64,000 bases of DNA from Agelas oroides (lineage: Eukaryota > Porifera > Demospongiae > Agelasida > Agelasidae): positions 2,586,415-2,650,414 of the forward strand of contig OX422205.1 in assembly GCA_949130485.1 (NCBI GenBank), read 5' to 3'. Every line of letters starts with the position of its first letter. The stretch's first letter is position 1. A program made the translations under genes and the position numbers. Positions 45,640 to 56,318 of this stretch are shown here, one piece after another. The notes beneath the pieces were generated by a model. The model worked only from the letters and a program-made list of their open reading frames with translations, was not told the DNA's origin and did no database searches.

Positions 45640-46235
45640 CACACAATTGAATAGACTGACGGCTGATGAAGTAATTGCATGAACAAAGAGCATTTTCGCA
45701 CGGCATGGAATACCCAAAACTGTAAGATCAGACAACGGTCCCCAGTATGCATCCGAGGCATAACAAATAGTTGCGAAAGAATACCAATTCAAACACACAA
45801 CATGCAGCCCGTACTTCCCACAGAGTAATGGGAAAGCAGAAAGAGCTGTCCAGACAGTGAAAACTCTGCTGAGGAAGTGCGACGACCCCTAGTTGGCTTA
45901 CGGTACGACACCTGTGCTGGCAGGATATAGTCCCTCAGAGCTGCTCATGAGTCATGTACTTAGAAGCACAGTATACCCACTATTCAAGCTCAGAGAGCTC
46001 CATAAGTTCCTGACCCGGACACGGTTCAAGCAAAAGACCACAAGGCCAGACAGAAGAGGAACTTTGATTCCCACCATGGGGTTCGAACACTGCCGTACCT
46101 GATGCCTGGAGATGTAGTCTGGCTCCCAGACCGAGGGTGTCATACAAGACAAGGTGGCGCCTCAGTCATTTTGAGTGGTGTCACCCGATGGTTCACACCG
46201 CCGAAATCGTAAAGACATTATTCAATTGCCCTCCT
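45640..46235 (+). pseudogene. Retroviral-type integrase remnant
   Basis: Across frames: IFARHGIPKTVRSDNGPQYAS (second catalytic Asp in RSDNGPQ), then [19 protein letters not shown] (catalytic Glu), then AYGTTPVLAGYSPSELLM and a C-terminal LMPGDVVWLPD-like block. The first catalytic Asp is missing, and in-frame TAA/TAG stops occur. It belongs to the LTR element, which hAT inserted into just downstream. Inactive. Confidence 0.85.
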
Positions 46236-46304
46236 CAGAGGAAGTGAATCCCTCAGATGAAAAATGAATCATCTGGAAATGTTCCAACCACTCAACTGAA
46301 CCAA

Positions 46305-48344
46305 CAGTGCTCACGATAACGTCCGGTCATCGGACAATTTCCGCGTAATTATTCCACGTGACCGATCAATACCGAGCATGTGCAGACAAAATGTCCGGCC
46401 CAGGAAGAAAGCGTGCTGCTCGTTCTGATGACGATCCTCCGCCCAAGAAGCGGGGTGTCTCGGCAAAAACGGTGGAAAAGTGGATCGCCGAGAACGATAA
46501 AGCTCTGAGCACATCTACTTGGCTGAAGTACGACAAGGCAGATTGCGAATATGTGGCTACGCTGAAGTGTTCCGTGTGCATCGAGTTTCAAGACAAGCTA
46601 CGCGGTATGCGTAACTACAGCAATGCGTTTATCGGCGGATCGAAGAACCTGCGAGCTTCTAGTTTCAAGGACCACGCTGCAAGTGACATGCATGCGCGAG
46701 CAATGCTGTTGTTGAAGAAGCAGAGCTCTAGCGATGTTACCGAATACGCTCCAATAGCGAAGGCCCTACACACCCTTGATTCCGATGCCGAGGGAAAGCC
46801 TAGAGCAGTCTGTGCCTTGGGTGGTTGTATTTTGGTGTCTTGCACATAGGCTGGAGCTGCCTTTGAAGGACGCTCTTGGTGCAACACTTTTTTCTTCTAT
46901 TGATGAGGGTATATTACCTATATGAGAAATCTCCAAAAAAGTGTCGTGACCTTGAGGATGTTGTGATTGAGCTGAAAGCGTGTTTAGAACCAACAGACAT
47001 GCCCACTGGTGGTGGCAACAGGCCTCTTAGAGCCTGTGGTATGCGCTTTGTAGCTCACAAGGTGGCTGCATTGGAGAGGCCAATCAACCGCTTCGGTGCT
47101 TACCTGAATCATCTAGCCATTTTGTCTGAGGATCCCACAGTCAAATCCACCGATAGGCAGAAACTTAAGGGCTATCTTCTGCAGTGGCGTAGTGCTAAAA
47201 TGCTTTTCGGCTGTGCTTTGTTCCATGATCTGTTAAAGCCTGCCGCTATTCTCTGCAAGGTCCTACAGGATGATGAGATCTGCATAGTGGGGGCAATTGA
47301 GGCCATTCTGAAAACAAGCAGAGCCATTGAGAAACTCACTGCCACCTCATTCGATGACCTACCTACAGTGAAGAATTGAGCACAGTGAAGGTGGTAGTAC
47401 ATGTACTACCTATCAGGGAGCTGAGCTTACCAAGCATGAGGAAGGTGTAGCTTACCTAAAGTCACACAAAGATCAGTACATGACTTCCATTCAGGCCTGC
47501 CTAAAGGATCGTGTAAAAGCACAGAATACTGATTTGCTCACCTATGCCTTAACCATTCTTGCTCCTAAAGGGTGGGAGAAAACTGAAGATGCTTCGTTTG
47601 GATATGAAGCTTTGGACAGCCTCAGCACTAGGTTCAAGGTTCCTTTAGAGAAGGCTGAGGTTGACTGCTCTCTTTTACAGGAGGAGTGGGATGACATGGT
47701 GGATTATGCCAGGCGATATCTCAATCTTGTCCAGGAAGAGTACCAAGTTGTGTGGTGGAAGCTCTTCAATGCAGTTGATGCCAAAAAGTGGAGCAACATT
47801 CTGTCATTGGTAGAGCTGCTCTTCTGTCTCCCCATGGCCAATGGTCGTGTAGAGAGGATTTTTTCTCAGCTAAAGCTGATCAAGACAGAGATGTACATGT
47901 CTTGGGATAGACAGGTTAGACTCTTTGTTACGGATTGCTGCAGATGCACCTCCACTCTCAAAGTGGGATGCTAGTGGTGCTGTGCAGCGTTGGTGGGGAG
48001 ATAAGAAGCGCCGAAAAGTAAAAGACACATAAGCACCCCCAAAACGGAAAGAGAAGGCTTCTGAGGATGATTCAGACAGCGACCATGAAGATCTGCATAC
48101 CGTAACCTTAGATGACTGGGAATCCTGGATTCTATAAGTATGACTGAGACTGAGTAGTTCATGACATCATGTACCCTTATTGCATTATTATTAATACGTA
48201 TCTTATTAATAAACTTTCCTGAATGCAAAATCTGTAATGGGTAGAGAAAACGTGCATGTCAGACCATTACTGATGAATGTCAGATCAATTTTAGTTATGT
48301 TCTGACATTGTGTCAGAACAACTTTAGCATGTTATCGTGAACAC
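46305..48344. mobile_element. hAT transposon with 8-bp target duplication
   Basis: TGAACCAA at 46297-46304 and 48345-48352 flank the element exactly; 8 bp is the hAT hallmark. The terminal inverted repeats are GTGCTCACGATAAC at the left (after CA) and GTTATCGTGAACAC at the right. If the TIR is read as CAGTG...CACTG, the duplication shrinks to AACCAA; the sequence cannot decide between these. It sits in the 3' part of the LTR element. Confidence 0.88.
46391..48125 (+). pseudogene. hAT transposase (ZNF862-like), frameshifted and deleted
   Basis: The N-terminus (ORF 46358-46849, natural start MSGPGRKR at 46391) has a C-X2-C...H-X4-H zinc finger (LKCSVC ... FKDHAASDMH). A deletion of the middle follows. 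Then the ORF 46876-47379 (KKCRDLEDVVIELKACL...RWCA-type region) and the ORF 47480-47974 give the C-terminal part, with LPMANGRVERIFSQLKLIKTE, the hAT dimerisation motif. The last part (LLRIAADAPPLSKWDASGAVQRWW) is in a further frame up to about 48030. It resembles transposase-derived zinc finger 862-type proteins. At least three frameshifts; inactive. Confidence 0.85.
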
Positions 48345-48446
48345 TGAACCAATCGCTTGAACTCTGCCGAAGCAGTCATGTTTCATGACTTCCTGAACGA
48401 CTAGACCCAAGCTGGGTAAAACAGTGAACAATATATGTGTACGAAC

Positions 48447-49041
48447 TAGCCTCGTTCCCAGGCTCTCCCCTCGCCCCGACAAAAAATAGAAAAGGAGGGG
48501 GAGAGCCTGGTATCGATTCGCACGTGATGTCGCGGCACAACGCCTTTGCACTAACCATTAAATAACCTGAAACGTCACTCACGTGAAGACCGCAAAGTAC
48601 TCTCAGCTCAGGAGTTTGTTACTACAACTCGTTTTTTGTTGCGTAGCTATGTTGGAGCTTTAAAATGTGGTTGTGATTTTATCTCGTACTAGCGCTAACC
48701 AACTAAAGTCTTCCTTCATAGCCTCGTAGCAATTTTTTCAAAGCGGAGCATGGTAACAGTAAATAGGCACAGTCTTACCTACATGCTGTGTACTTCTCCA
48801 CCGTCACTGCTGTTTGAGCCGTGCCGAGGTTTCACCGACGTTGTCACAGCTCACTTGTTTCAGTAGTAATATCGTAGCTGTTCAAGTCAGCCTATCATGT
48901 GGCTACATAATTGCGTCATGACTTTTGTAATTATTGTTGTGACGTCGTCGTGCCGCGATATCATGTGCGAATCGATACCAGGCTCTCCTCCTCCTTTTCT
49001 ATTTTTCGTCGGGGTGAGGGGAGAGCCTGGGAATGAGGCTA
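48447..49041. mobile_element. Foldback element with 9-bp target duplication
   Basis: The ends TAGCCTCGTTCCCAGGCTCT and AGAGCCTGGGAATGAGGCTA are inverted. The arms extend for about 100 bp, including CTGGTATCGATTCGCACGTG and its inverse. TGTACGAAC flanks both sides (48438-48446 and 49042-49050). A 9-bp duplication with long inverted arms is characteristic of Mutator-like MITEs. The centre (48560-48940) is non-coding. Confidence 0.92.
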
Positions 49042-49070
49042 TGTACGAACAGTACCCCAAAAAGGGGAGA

Positions 49071-49255
49071 TGTAGTTAAGCGTTTATAGTGTTGTTCACT
49101 GCATAATGTAATGGATATATCACTCTGTCATTGTGTTACGTGGGGACCATATGTATGTCTGAGTCGAGAGGCTGTTGTTGTATTGTCCCATTGTGTTGTA
49201 CCGAATGTTAGAGATATCCATTGAGTTAGAACTCTCTGTCGATCGTGAATGCTAC
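49071..49255 (+). repeat. 3' LTR of the Ty3/Gypsy-like element (interrupted)
   Basis: Starts TGTAG right after the purine tract and matches the 5' LTR. Its last base lies beyond an inserted element, so the LTR resumes at about 50119-50126 (ATGCTACA). The sequence following it (TGGTGGCAG at 50127) resembles the primer-binding site rather than a genomic flank. Confidence 0.85.
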
Positions 49256-50118
49256 CATAGATAATAGAGCACTGAAACGGGATTGGAAACGGACAAAAAA
49301 TTTACGGGCAAACTCGGGCAAAACGCCGATGATGTCACGTTGAATCCTCGTTCCGGTGCTTCGGTTAGAAGGCGGTGCCCACTAACAGGTGTACGATCGT
49401 TTATCTCCCGCGCGGGTCATCGCACTAGAGGTTCTTGTGCATTTACTGATATACCACGGTATCTACAATATTCTGGTCGAAAATTGTACTATGCACAGTT
49501 GTGAATTGATTTTTATGCAATGTAGAAATGCTAAAATAATAGTTTCGTAGTTTTTTTCTGGAAAATAAACAGGGCTACCCAATGATGCAAGCTGTCATAA
49601 AGTGTAACCATTAGCAAAGAATGTAACTGAGTGGCTTATTTCTTTGTGATACAGTACACGGTTTGATGGGAGGTCTTGAAGAGTGTAAATAATGTGAAAA
49701 CTCTTGTAGTTTTCTAGAGAGATCTGTACCCTGGTTTAGGTAAAGTCTGCTGGTACAGTATTAGCAGTACATAGGTCAATGTAATGCTAACAAAACAATG
49801 GAGCTGCAGTAATTGTGTGCAGTTTTCTCCAGCTTTCTGAACAGGTGCCTCCTGAGCTCATGCAGAGGACGTATCAATCTGTCTTAGTCGTCTTCAGGCC
49901 TGCTGATAATTTTCAGGACTCGTGAATATCCCTCCATCGCAATAGCAGTCTGCCAGAAACCACTCGACCTTCGGGGGAAAGAAGAAACGCACATAACCGC
50001 CGCTCTCGCACAGTCGTCTACTGCCAATGCAGTGTGCGTCAGATCACGTGACCGAAACGATGATTCGACGTAAAATTATTGCCGTTTCCAATCCCTGTTC
50101 GTAGCTCTATTATCTATG
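49256..50118. mobile_element. 863-bp non-autonomous element with 7-bp target duplication
   Basis: CATAGATAATAGAGC and GCTCTATTATCTATG are perfect inverted ends, and the similarity continues through GGGATTGGAAACGG. ATGCTAC lies at 49249-49255 and 50119-50125. The intact site is seen in the 5' LTR (GAATGCTACATGG at 45399-45409), proving insertion. A 73-codon ORF (49283-49504) is not recognised. Confidence 0.92.
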
Positions 50119-50126
50119 ATGCTACA

Positions 50127-51243
50127 TGGTGGCAGGCAGCTTTTGTACTGCAAGTTTGACCGTTTAATCTAGCCTAATCGATTATTTTACATAGATTATT
50201 ACTCCTGAACTCACAGCGTACATACATGCATGTACAAACCACCGACTAACTTTTCTTGTGCATGCACCAAACAAACATCTCTTCCTGGCTCAACTCAATA
50301 TAGTGAAGGAGAACATGCAGGATAGCTAAAGTATAGTTACCAGTACTGATGCAAGCATGATATGATGGTGTGTGAACTAAGTCAATATGCAGCAGTATAG
50401 TTCACTGCCTACAAAAGTATAGGACACCATCACGATGTCACATTGCATTGCTCAGCCCACCCTCTCACACAGCACACACAACCCACAATGCGGTTCTAAC
50501 ACCTTCTTGTGCTGCATGATGGCTGACTGGTATGGTGTAATGTCATTAAATTTCATCCGAAACATTGTGAACATTGTAAAGGATGGTGGCTAGGGTGATT
50601 GAGTGAAACGATGACTGTGGGGGAAATACGTAGTGTGGGTAGTTGTTGGCAGGGTTCCTATAGGTTATAGTTGAGAGGTGGTGATAGTCAAGGAAGTGTG
50701 GATGTCCATGGGAAAAGGAGAGAGTGCACAGTGGTGAGCTGAAGAGTCCACAGTGTGAGATGGTGGTGAGCTGAAGAGTCCATGAGTAGAGAAATATGTG
50801 AGAGAAGAAGGACTTGCTAATGATGGATGAAGTCCTCTAATTTGGCTCTGTAACTTGAAGCCTTACATCTTCAAACAGTCTGTTGCAAGCTTAGTCCATG
50901 CATATGTAGCCACACTGATAGTAGCTGTCCTGGCTGTTGGCATATGTGATACCTAGCTAACTCTGGTGAAGACTTATCAAGATATCTATTTATAACGCGT
51001 AACAAATCCAGCTTTGTGCAATGACAAATCAGTTTACTGCTTGCTCAGGCTTGCACCCACAATGATGCATCATCACACTAGTTTAGGACTAATGTAGTGT
51101 AGCAGTGTCTGGTTCCCACCAGAGGATTAAAGAATAACTTTGGGACTGCAAAACCACCTAACTGTGCAAAGTTAATAACAGCTATGCTGAGCCAAGCAAT
51201 AAAATGCACTGTCAGTGTAAATGAAATTTAATGATGTTAACCA
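50127..51243. other. Spacer upstream of DIRS copy 2
   Basis: No recognised gene. 50590-50790 is GTG/GAG-rich with short repeats (GTGGTGAGCTGAAGAGTCCA occurs at 50731 and 50764). Confidence 0.5.
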
Positions 51244-51411
51244 TTGACTACGGGGAGTGTCGGGGCCCCACCCCTCCATGTGGTGAACTCACCCTCACGT
51301 GAGGAGTGGCGCCTTGCAGATCCTTCCTTGTGGCTAGTAACAGTCAAAGAGAACTTCCTGGTTGCAAGTATTCTCATCCTTTCAAAGTCGGCTCCAAGTT
51401 CCCCCAACAAT

Positions 51412-51825
51412 ATGACCAGTCAGGCGAAAACCTCTTCTACAACAGCACCGGCATCGGTGCCATCCACGGCGAGTCCAGCGGTAGCGACCCCCCAATTCAT
51501 CACTTCGCTGGTTCAGTCAACGGTACAGGCCAATACGACATCCCTCCTCAGCCAACTGGACCGTAGGATCGCAGCAGCCCTCAAAGCACAAGGCGCAATT
51601 GGCAGCGCACCCGGGCGAGAAATACAGCAGCCAGCGCAGCATCAGGCCCCGCCACCCATCACATCCACACCGGTAGCACCGGTCTCGACTACACCGAGCC
51701 AAAACGTGCCAGGTGAGCATGGCATGTGGTGTAAAGAAGGGGGCAGTAGTGTTTATAGATACAATATAGATGGGGAATTAAGCGCACAGTTACAGGTCAT
51801 GCTTGCGGCAACAGGAAGCGAATAA
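51412..51825 (+). pseudogene. DIRS-like gag, N-terminal part
   Basis: Within the 193-codon ORF 51244-51825, the stretch from the internal Met at 51412 is Ser/Thr/Pro/Ala-rich with a short helical segment (LLSQLDRRIAAALKAQG), a plausible gag N-terminus. It ends in a stop at 51823, and a shift of frame leads to the next ORF. The 58 residues before Met are probably untranslated. Confidence 0.45.
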
Positions 51826-51909
51826 TTAAGAGCTAGCAAACCATCAATTGCGGCAAATGAGACTTGCATTAATGGCAGCATTTACCTAACCCACCCAGGT
51901 ATTGGCGCC

Positions 51910-52824
51910 TTGCCACCTGCGCGCTCACTCACAAGCATAGCACTATTTACGCCAAACTCATCAACGATGCCAGTGCAGATTATGAGCCACCCATCCATGT
52001 CACTAATAAACCCTACTGCGACCACAGCGAATGCCCCCATTGTAGCAATGGAGGCAGCCAACAAACTGCCAGTACTTATTAGCCCAAACGTCCCGCCAAT
52101 CCCATTCGAGACATGTGAGCGGATCTGGAACGGTCAATATGTGGACATGGCAGAGCTCCTGCCTGAAGCACGCACCGAAATTCAGAATGGGAAAGACAAG
52201 AAAAACAGGTACAAGGGAGAGGTGAAGTCCTCCATTCTGGCATGGACAGAGTGCTTCCTAGTATATATAGCAATCATTGTCAAGCGGGACCCAGCCCGTG
52301 TTCCCGACCTGCTGGCTTACGCTAGCCTTATCATTAGCGCAGCCAGGCGCTTCAAAGGCAATGGGTGGCAGGTGTACGATGCCAATTTTCGCAGCCAAGC
52401 AGCAGCAAACAGTCTCACAGTCTGGGCACAAACCAACTCCTCGCTTTGGACAACAGTATTCAGCACCGCAGAAGCCGTCAACCACTGTACCCATTGCCTT
52501 AGTGTGGATCACATGTCAGAAGAATGCCACAAAAATTCAAGGAGTAAAAAATTGCTCGACGAGGATGCTGGACCCTCTACAAGCAGGACACAAGCCAGGC
52601 ACGTGGTCCAACCAATTTGCAAGAGCTGGAACTATAGCCACTGTGTGTCCGCAACTTGCGCGTACCGCCATGTGTGCCTGGAATGTAGGGAAAACCATCG
52701 CATAGTCCAGTGCCCCACCAACAGGCGCTTCCAGCCATATCCGAAAGCCAAGCCCGGAGAAGAGGGAAAGGGAATGGCCAGGAGGCAGGCCTTTCGTGGC
52801 CAGCGGGATTTCAACCCCCGCTGA
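51910..52824 (+). CDS. DIRS-like gag, C-terminal part with zinc knuckle
   Basis: 304 codons, the longest uninterrupted frame in the window. Residues about 66-185 form a helical region (YVDMAELLPEA...YASLIISAARRFKGNGWQVYDANFR), a capsid-like segment. A C-X2-C-X4-H-X4-C zinc knuckle lies at 193-206. A second Cys/His cluster occupies 237-268, and the tail is basic and Arg-rich. It would package element RNA in the cytoplasm. It is intact on its own but out of frame with the upstream gag segment. Confidence 0.7.
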   Translation: MPPARSLTSIALFTPNSSTMPVQIMSHPSMSLINPTATTANAPIVAMEAANKLPVLISPNVPPIPFETCERIWNGQYVDMAELLPEARTEIQNGKDKKNRYKGEVKSSILAWTECFLVYIAIIVKRDPARVPDLLAYASLIISAARRFKGNGWQVYDANFRSQAAANSLTVWAQTNSSLWTTVFSTAEAVNHCTHCLSVDHMSEECHKNSRSKKLLDEDAGPSTSRTQARHVVQPICKSWNYSHCVSATCAYRHVCLECRENHRIVQCPTNRRFQPYPKAKPGEEGKGMARRQAFRGQRDFNPR

Positions 52825-53027
52825 GTCACACAGCTCCCCGCACGATAGTGCAGTAATCCACAATCCTATACATCCCGATCACCAATTCAACAGTGACAGT
52901 AACGACTTTGACTTAGATTGTACCTTGATTCTTTCTCGAGTCCGACCAAGCTAGCTTACCCTCCCAACTAACTACTACTAATCATATTTACCAGGTCACA
53001 TATACTCCTCATTTACTGGCATTAGAT

Positions 53028-53769
53028 TTGTGCCGTCCACTGTGCCAAACCCCACTGCCATGTGAGGGTAGGTCAATCATTTCACCTCTCAAGTCCCACA
53101 CGTGGTCATCTTTGCTTGCAACACACCCAGACCCAAGGCTTGTAGAATACTTGGTAGAGGGTATTACCGAAGGCTTCAGAATTGGTTTCATGTATTCAAA
53201 ATTCTTTACCAGACCCGCTAACAGCAATATGCCGTCAGCTTTGGCTAATCCCACTCCAGTCACATCATATATTCAGACAGAGATTGAAGCAGGGCGACTG
53301 ATCGGCCCGGTAAACAGGAGTGATTACCCCAACATCCAAGTCAGCCGCTTTGGTGTAATTCCAAAGAGATCCCAACCAGGAAAATGGAGACTGATACTGG
53401 ACTTATCGTTCCCTCCTGGTTTTAGTGTCAACGATGTCATCGATTCAGAAGTATGCTCATTGAAATATTACGACGCAGCCAAACTCGTCTTATCCCTGGG
53501 AAAGGGAACACTCATGGCAAAACTCGACATTGCTCACGCATATCGTAACATACCTGTTCATCCAGACGACCGTCACCTACTCGGTCGGCATGATGTGGAA
53601 CAACCAACTATTTATCGACACAGTCCTTCCCTTTGGACTTAGATCTGCTCCGAAAATATTTTCAGAAGTGGCAGACGCACTCGAATGGATCCTAACTCTC
53701 TTAAACCCTGGTATACAACTCAGTGAGGACATACTTGGCAGGGGTCAGACACTTCCATGTCGTCAGTAG
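53028..53769 (+). pseudogene. DIRS-like reverse transcriptase, truncated
   Basis: ORF 53028-53642 has EGITEGFRIGF, SRFGVIPKRSQPGKWRLILDLSFP and LMAKLDIAHAY with the first catalytic Asp. A frameshift at about 53590 moves the rest (LPFGLRSAPKIFSEVADALEWIL) to the ORF 53530-53769. The YXDD box is absent because a deletion follows immediately. Confidence 0.85.
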
Positions 53770-54475
53770 CGCAGGTAATCCACTACAAGATAAACTCAGA
53801 CTACAACTCGCATTGGCAGGCATCCACAGGTGGAAACCTAAAGCTGGTGGTACCCGCCTGCCCATCACCCCGCTGGTGCTGAGAGCCATAAAAAAGGTGT
53901 TGGATGCCGCATCCACAGACTACCAAAACATCCTGCTTTGGGCAGCTTGTTGCGTAGGATTTTTCAGGTTCATGCGATCGGGTGAATTTACCCTCACATC
54001 TACCACAGCCTTCAATCCAACATGCCATCTATCAACCCAAGATGTAGCAATCGATAGTCACTCAAACCCAACACTCGTGCAACTCCACCTAAAACAATCG
54101 AAAACTGATCAATTCCGCCAAGGAGCATTTATCTACCTATCCAGAACAGGCACAGATCTATGTCCGGTTTCTGCTGTGCTTGCATACCTCGCAGTTCGTG
54201 GAGATACGCCGGGTCCCCTGTTTATCCATCAAGTTAAATCTCCTCTCACTAAGCAAAAACTGATACTAATGTTACGCTCAGGAGGCAGGCATTGATGCTA
54301 CATACTATTCAGGACATTCATTCCAAATCGGAGCCGCAACAACAGCTGCCGCGTGTGGTATCTCAGAAACAATTACAATGCAGATGGGTCGGTGGCGCAG
54401 TTCAGCATATCAAGCTTACATAAAGATACCTACTAGGGACCTCACTACTATTTCACACAAGATAGCTAGCTAAAC
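53720..54475 (+). pseudogene. DIRS-like tyrosine recombinase with mutated active site
   Basis: ORF 53723-54295 covers the N-terminal core-binding part (TYLAGVRHFHVVSSAGNP), the first catalytic Arg (RSGEF, Arg85) and the catalytic Lys hairpin (KQSKTDQ, Lys127). A frameshift at about 54290 moves the rest to another frame: YYSGHSFQIGAATTAAACG and GRWRSSAYQAYI. The His-X-X-Arg box reads HSFQ, so the second catalytic Arg is Gln (CGA/CAA-type change), unlike copy 1 (HSFR). Doubly inactivated. Confidence 0.85.
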
Positions 54476-54777
54476 ACTCCTGGAGTGATGTTGAGCATTA
54501 TATGGAAGTGTAAGATGACACCCTGTAAAATTGAATTTGTGGATTGGCTGGTTGATTTGTACATACCTCTATCAAAGTTATGGTTACCAAGTTATTGTTG
54601 TGGGTGAATCGTGCTGGGCACAATTATAAGAAATAGAGTTTGGGCTACCTCCCCAAAGTGATAACCTGAGTGCTGCGAGAGAATACCCGTTAGACTTAAC
54701 AGTGAATTATACAGGATCAACCAGCACAATATAATGGACGGTTACGATGCCCATCGCTAAGGACAACAATAGTGCAT
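54476..54777. other. Spacer
   Basis: No features seen; probably includes the 3' end of the DIRS-like element. Confidence 0.35.
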
Positions 54778-55130
54778 GAGAGCACTCTGCACCTGAACCA
54801 CTGGGCACGGTGGTTGCTCTGCTTGACAGGAGAACAAGATTGTATGAGAGCACTCTGCACCAGAGCCACAGGCATCCACAGCAGTGGTTGCTCTGCTTGA
54901 AAGGGGTACAAGATTGTATGAGAGCACTCTGCAACAGAGCCACAGGCATCCACAGCAGTGGTTGCTCTGCTTGACAGGAGAACAAGATTGCAAGAGAGCA
55001 CTCTGCAACAGAGCCACAGGCATCCACAGCAGTGGTTGCTCTGCTTGAAAGGGGTACAAGATTGTATGAGAGCACTCTGCAACAGAACCACCTTGCACAC
55101 ATGAGGGTGGTTGCTCGGCTTGGCTGAAAG
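54778..55130. repeat. 74-bp minisatellite, 5 copies
   Basis: Units start (GAGAGCACTCTGCA) at 54778, 54846, 54920, 54994 and 55068. Spacing is 74 bp, with 68 for the first. Two alternating variants occur (GACAGGAGAACAAG and GAAAGGGGTACAAG). Because 74 is not a multiple of three, all three minus-strand frames are open through the array, giving ORFs of 178, 127 and 113 codons that carry permuted versions of the same peptides. Confidence 0.95.
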
Positions 55131-55355
55131 CCTTCAGTCCTTACAGGTAAGGTGGGCGTGATGCCCCACCTTTCTGTACTAATAGGCCTGCAATTTACTT
55201 TGCATGCATGTCTACTGCGGGCGGCCCTTGCACTGCCCTCCAAAGTAATGGTATATAGATGACAGGCCTAAGCGTTAGTAGCCAGAGTCATTGAGGTTAA
55301 TGCACTGTCTAATGAGATAATATTCAGTCAAAACTAACAACTGATTTTGATCTAC
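55131..55355. other. Spacer
   Basis: Nothing recognised. Confidence 0.35.
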
Positions 55356-55645
55356 ACAGCCTCATTCCCAGGTTGCCCCACTCATCGACACAGGGGGGGT
55401 GGGGGTTAGACAAGCTCACGTGCACCCAGCAATTTGATGATGTAATCCTCATCTGATTCTGTCCACTTATTGAGTGCTTTTGTGCAGTTTACGAGAGTGG
55501 TTTGTGTCGCCAAAGATAAAACACAGGGTTCCCACTAAAAATCTTCTTCCAAATGGTGCATTAGCGTCGTTCCCAGGCCCCGCCCAGCTTTCCGTCGCTT
55601 CCACAGTACAGAAAAGCGGGAGAGGGCCTGGAATAATTTATCAGT
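55356..55645. mobile_element. Decayed copies of the CCCAGGCTCTCCCC foldback family
   Basis: AGCCTCATTCCCAGGTTGCC at about 55359 and CGTTCCCAGGCCCCGCCCAG at about 55568, with an inverted GGGAGAGGGCCTGG at 55618-55632, are diverged relatives of the ends of the 48447-49041 element. Confidence 0.55.
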
Positions 55646-56318
55646 GAGTGACGTATGAGGGTAGAGAGAAGGTAGAGAGGACTTAGTTGAGCATAGGCGG
55701 ATTGTCGATGTGTTCACGCACGTAATTGCGTATCAGTCAATAATCGACAGTACACGTAGCCGTGTTTTAGTAGGAGCCCATTCTGGCAGTATTTTTTTCG
55801 AACAATAATGGCAGAGAAGACTTGAGCAAAGACTAGCAAAGGGCCACCTTGGCGTTTAATAGCGCCCTGAAAGCCATTCTCCGGGGTATAAGCGGTCAGT
55901 TTGCATAGGTAAGCAAGTAAATTAGTGTGATTTTCGAATGTATGCTCTGAATACGCTCACCATAGCTTGCCGTACTGCCAGGTAATGTAGCGTATAGTGC
56001 TGCCTAGTCCCGTTCTGTCAGCCATAAAGCTTTCGCAACGGAACAAGTATATTCTGCCCATAAAGCGTGGGCGAATTCATTTGTTTGCCCACTTGCTGCC
56101 GAGCGCCTTAGCGCGAGGCATCTAATCCTGCAGTACAGTCTCGCTATGCGTTGTATGTAGCTATGTATGTCAGCCACTCTTTGGAATGCAATTATAACTG
56201 TGGGGATTTCCGTTACATCATTGATGATCGCTAGCGCTACGTGTACGTATTATTATAGACTGTACATGTACGTGCATGTGTTATCAAGCCACGCACGTAT
56301 GGTGTACATGTACTCGGT
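55646..56318. other. Spacer
   Basis: No gene recognised. TACGTGTACGT-like short motifs lie around 56235-56320. Confidence 0.35.

Larger units (their letters stand above)
44587..50126 (+). mobile_element. Ty3/Gypsy-like LTR retrotransposon hosting four nested insertions
   Basis: A 5' LTR (ending CTACA at 45407), a tRNA primer-binding-like TGGTGGCAGC, a gag start, an integrase remnant, a purine tract (AAAAAGGGGAGA at 49059-49070) and a 3' LTR starting TGTAG at 49071 lie in order. The element is internally deleted from early gag to integrase. It is interrupted by elements at 44589-45234, 46305-48344, 48447-49041 and 49256-50118. No matching target-site duplication was seen outside the LTRs. Confidence 0.75.
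51244..54475 (+). mobile_element. DIRS-like tyrosine-recombinase retrotransposon, copy 2
   Basis: Gag (51412-52824), RT (53028-53700) and tyrosine recombinase (53720-54470) on one strand. The RT palm end and all of RNase H are lost in a deletion near 53695, which fuses the RT fingers/palm directly to the recombinase. Terminal repeats not identified. Confidence 0.85.

Noticed and set aside
46075-46100. tRNA B-box-like GGTTCGAACAC
   Set aside because: It lies within integrase coding sequence with no A box or cloverleaf.
54707-55243. 178-codon minus-strand ORF with internal repeats
   Set aside because: It lies on the 74-bp minisatellite, and all three minus frames are open for the same reason.
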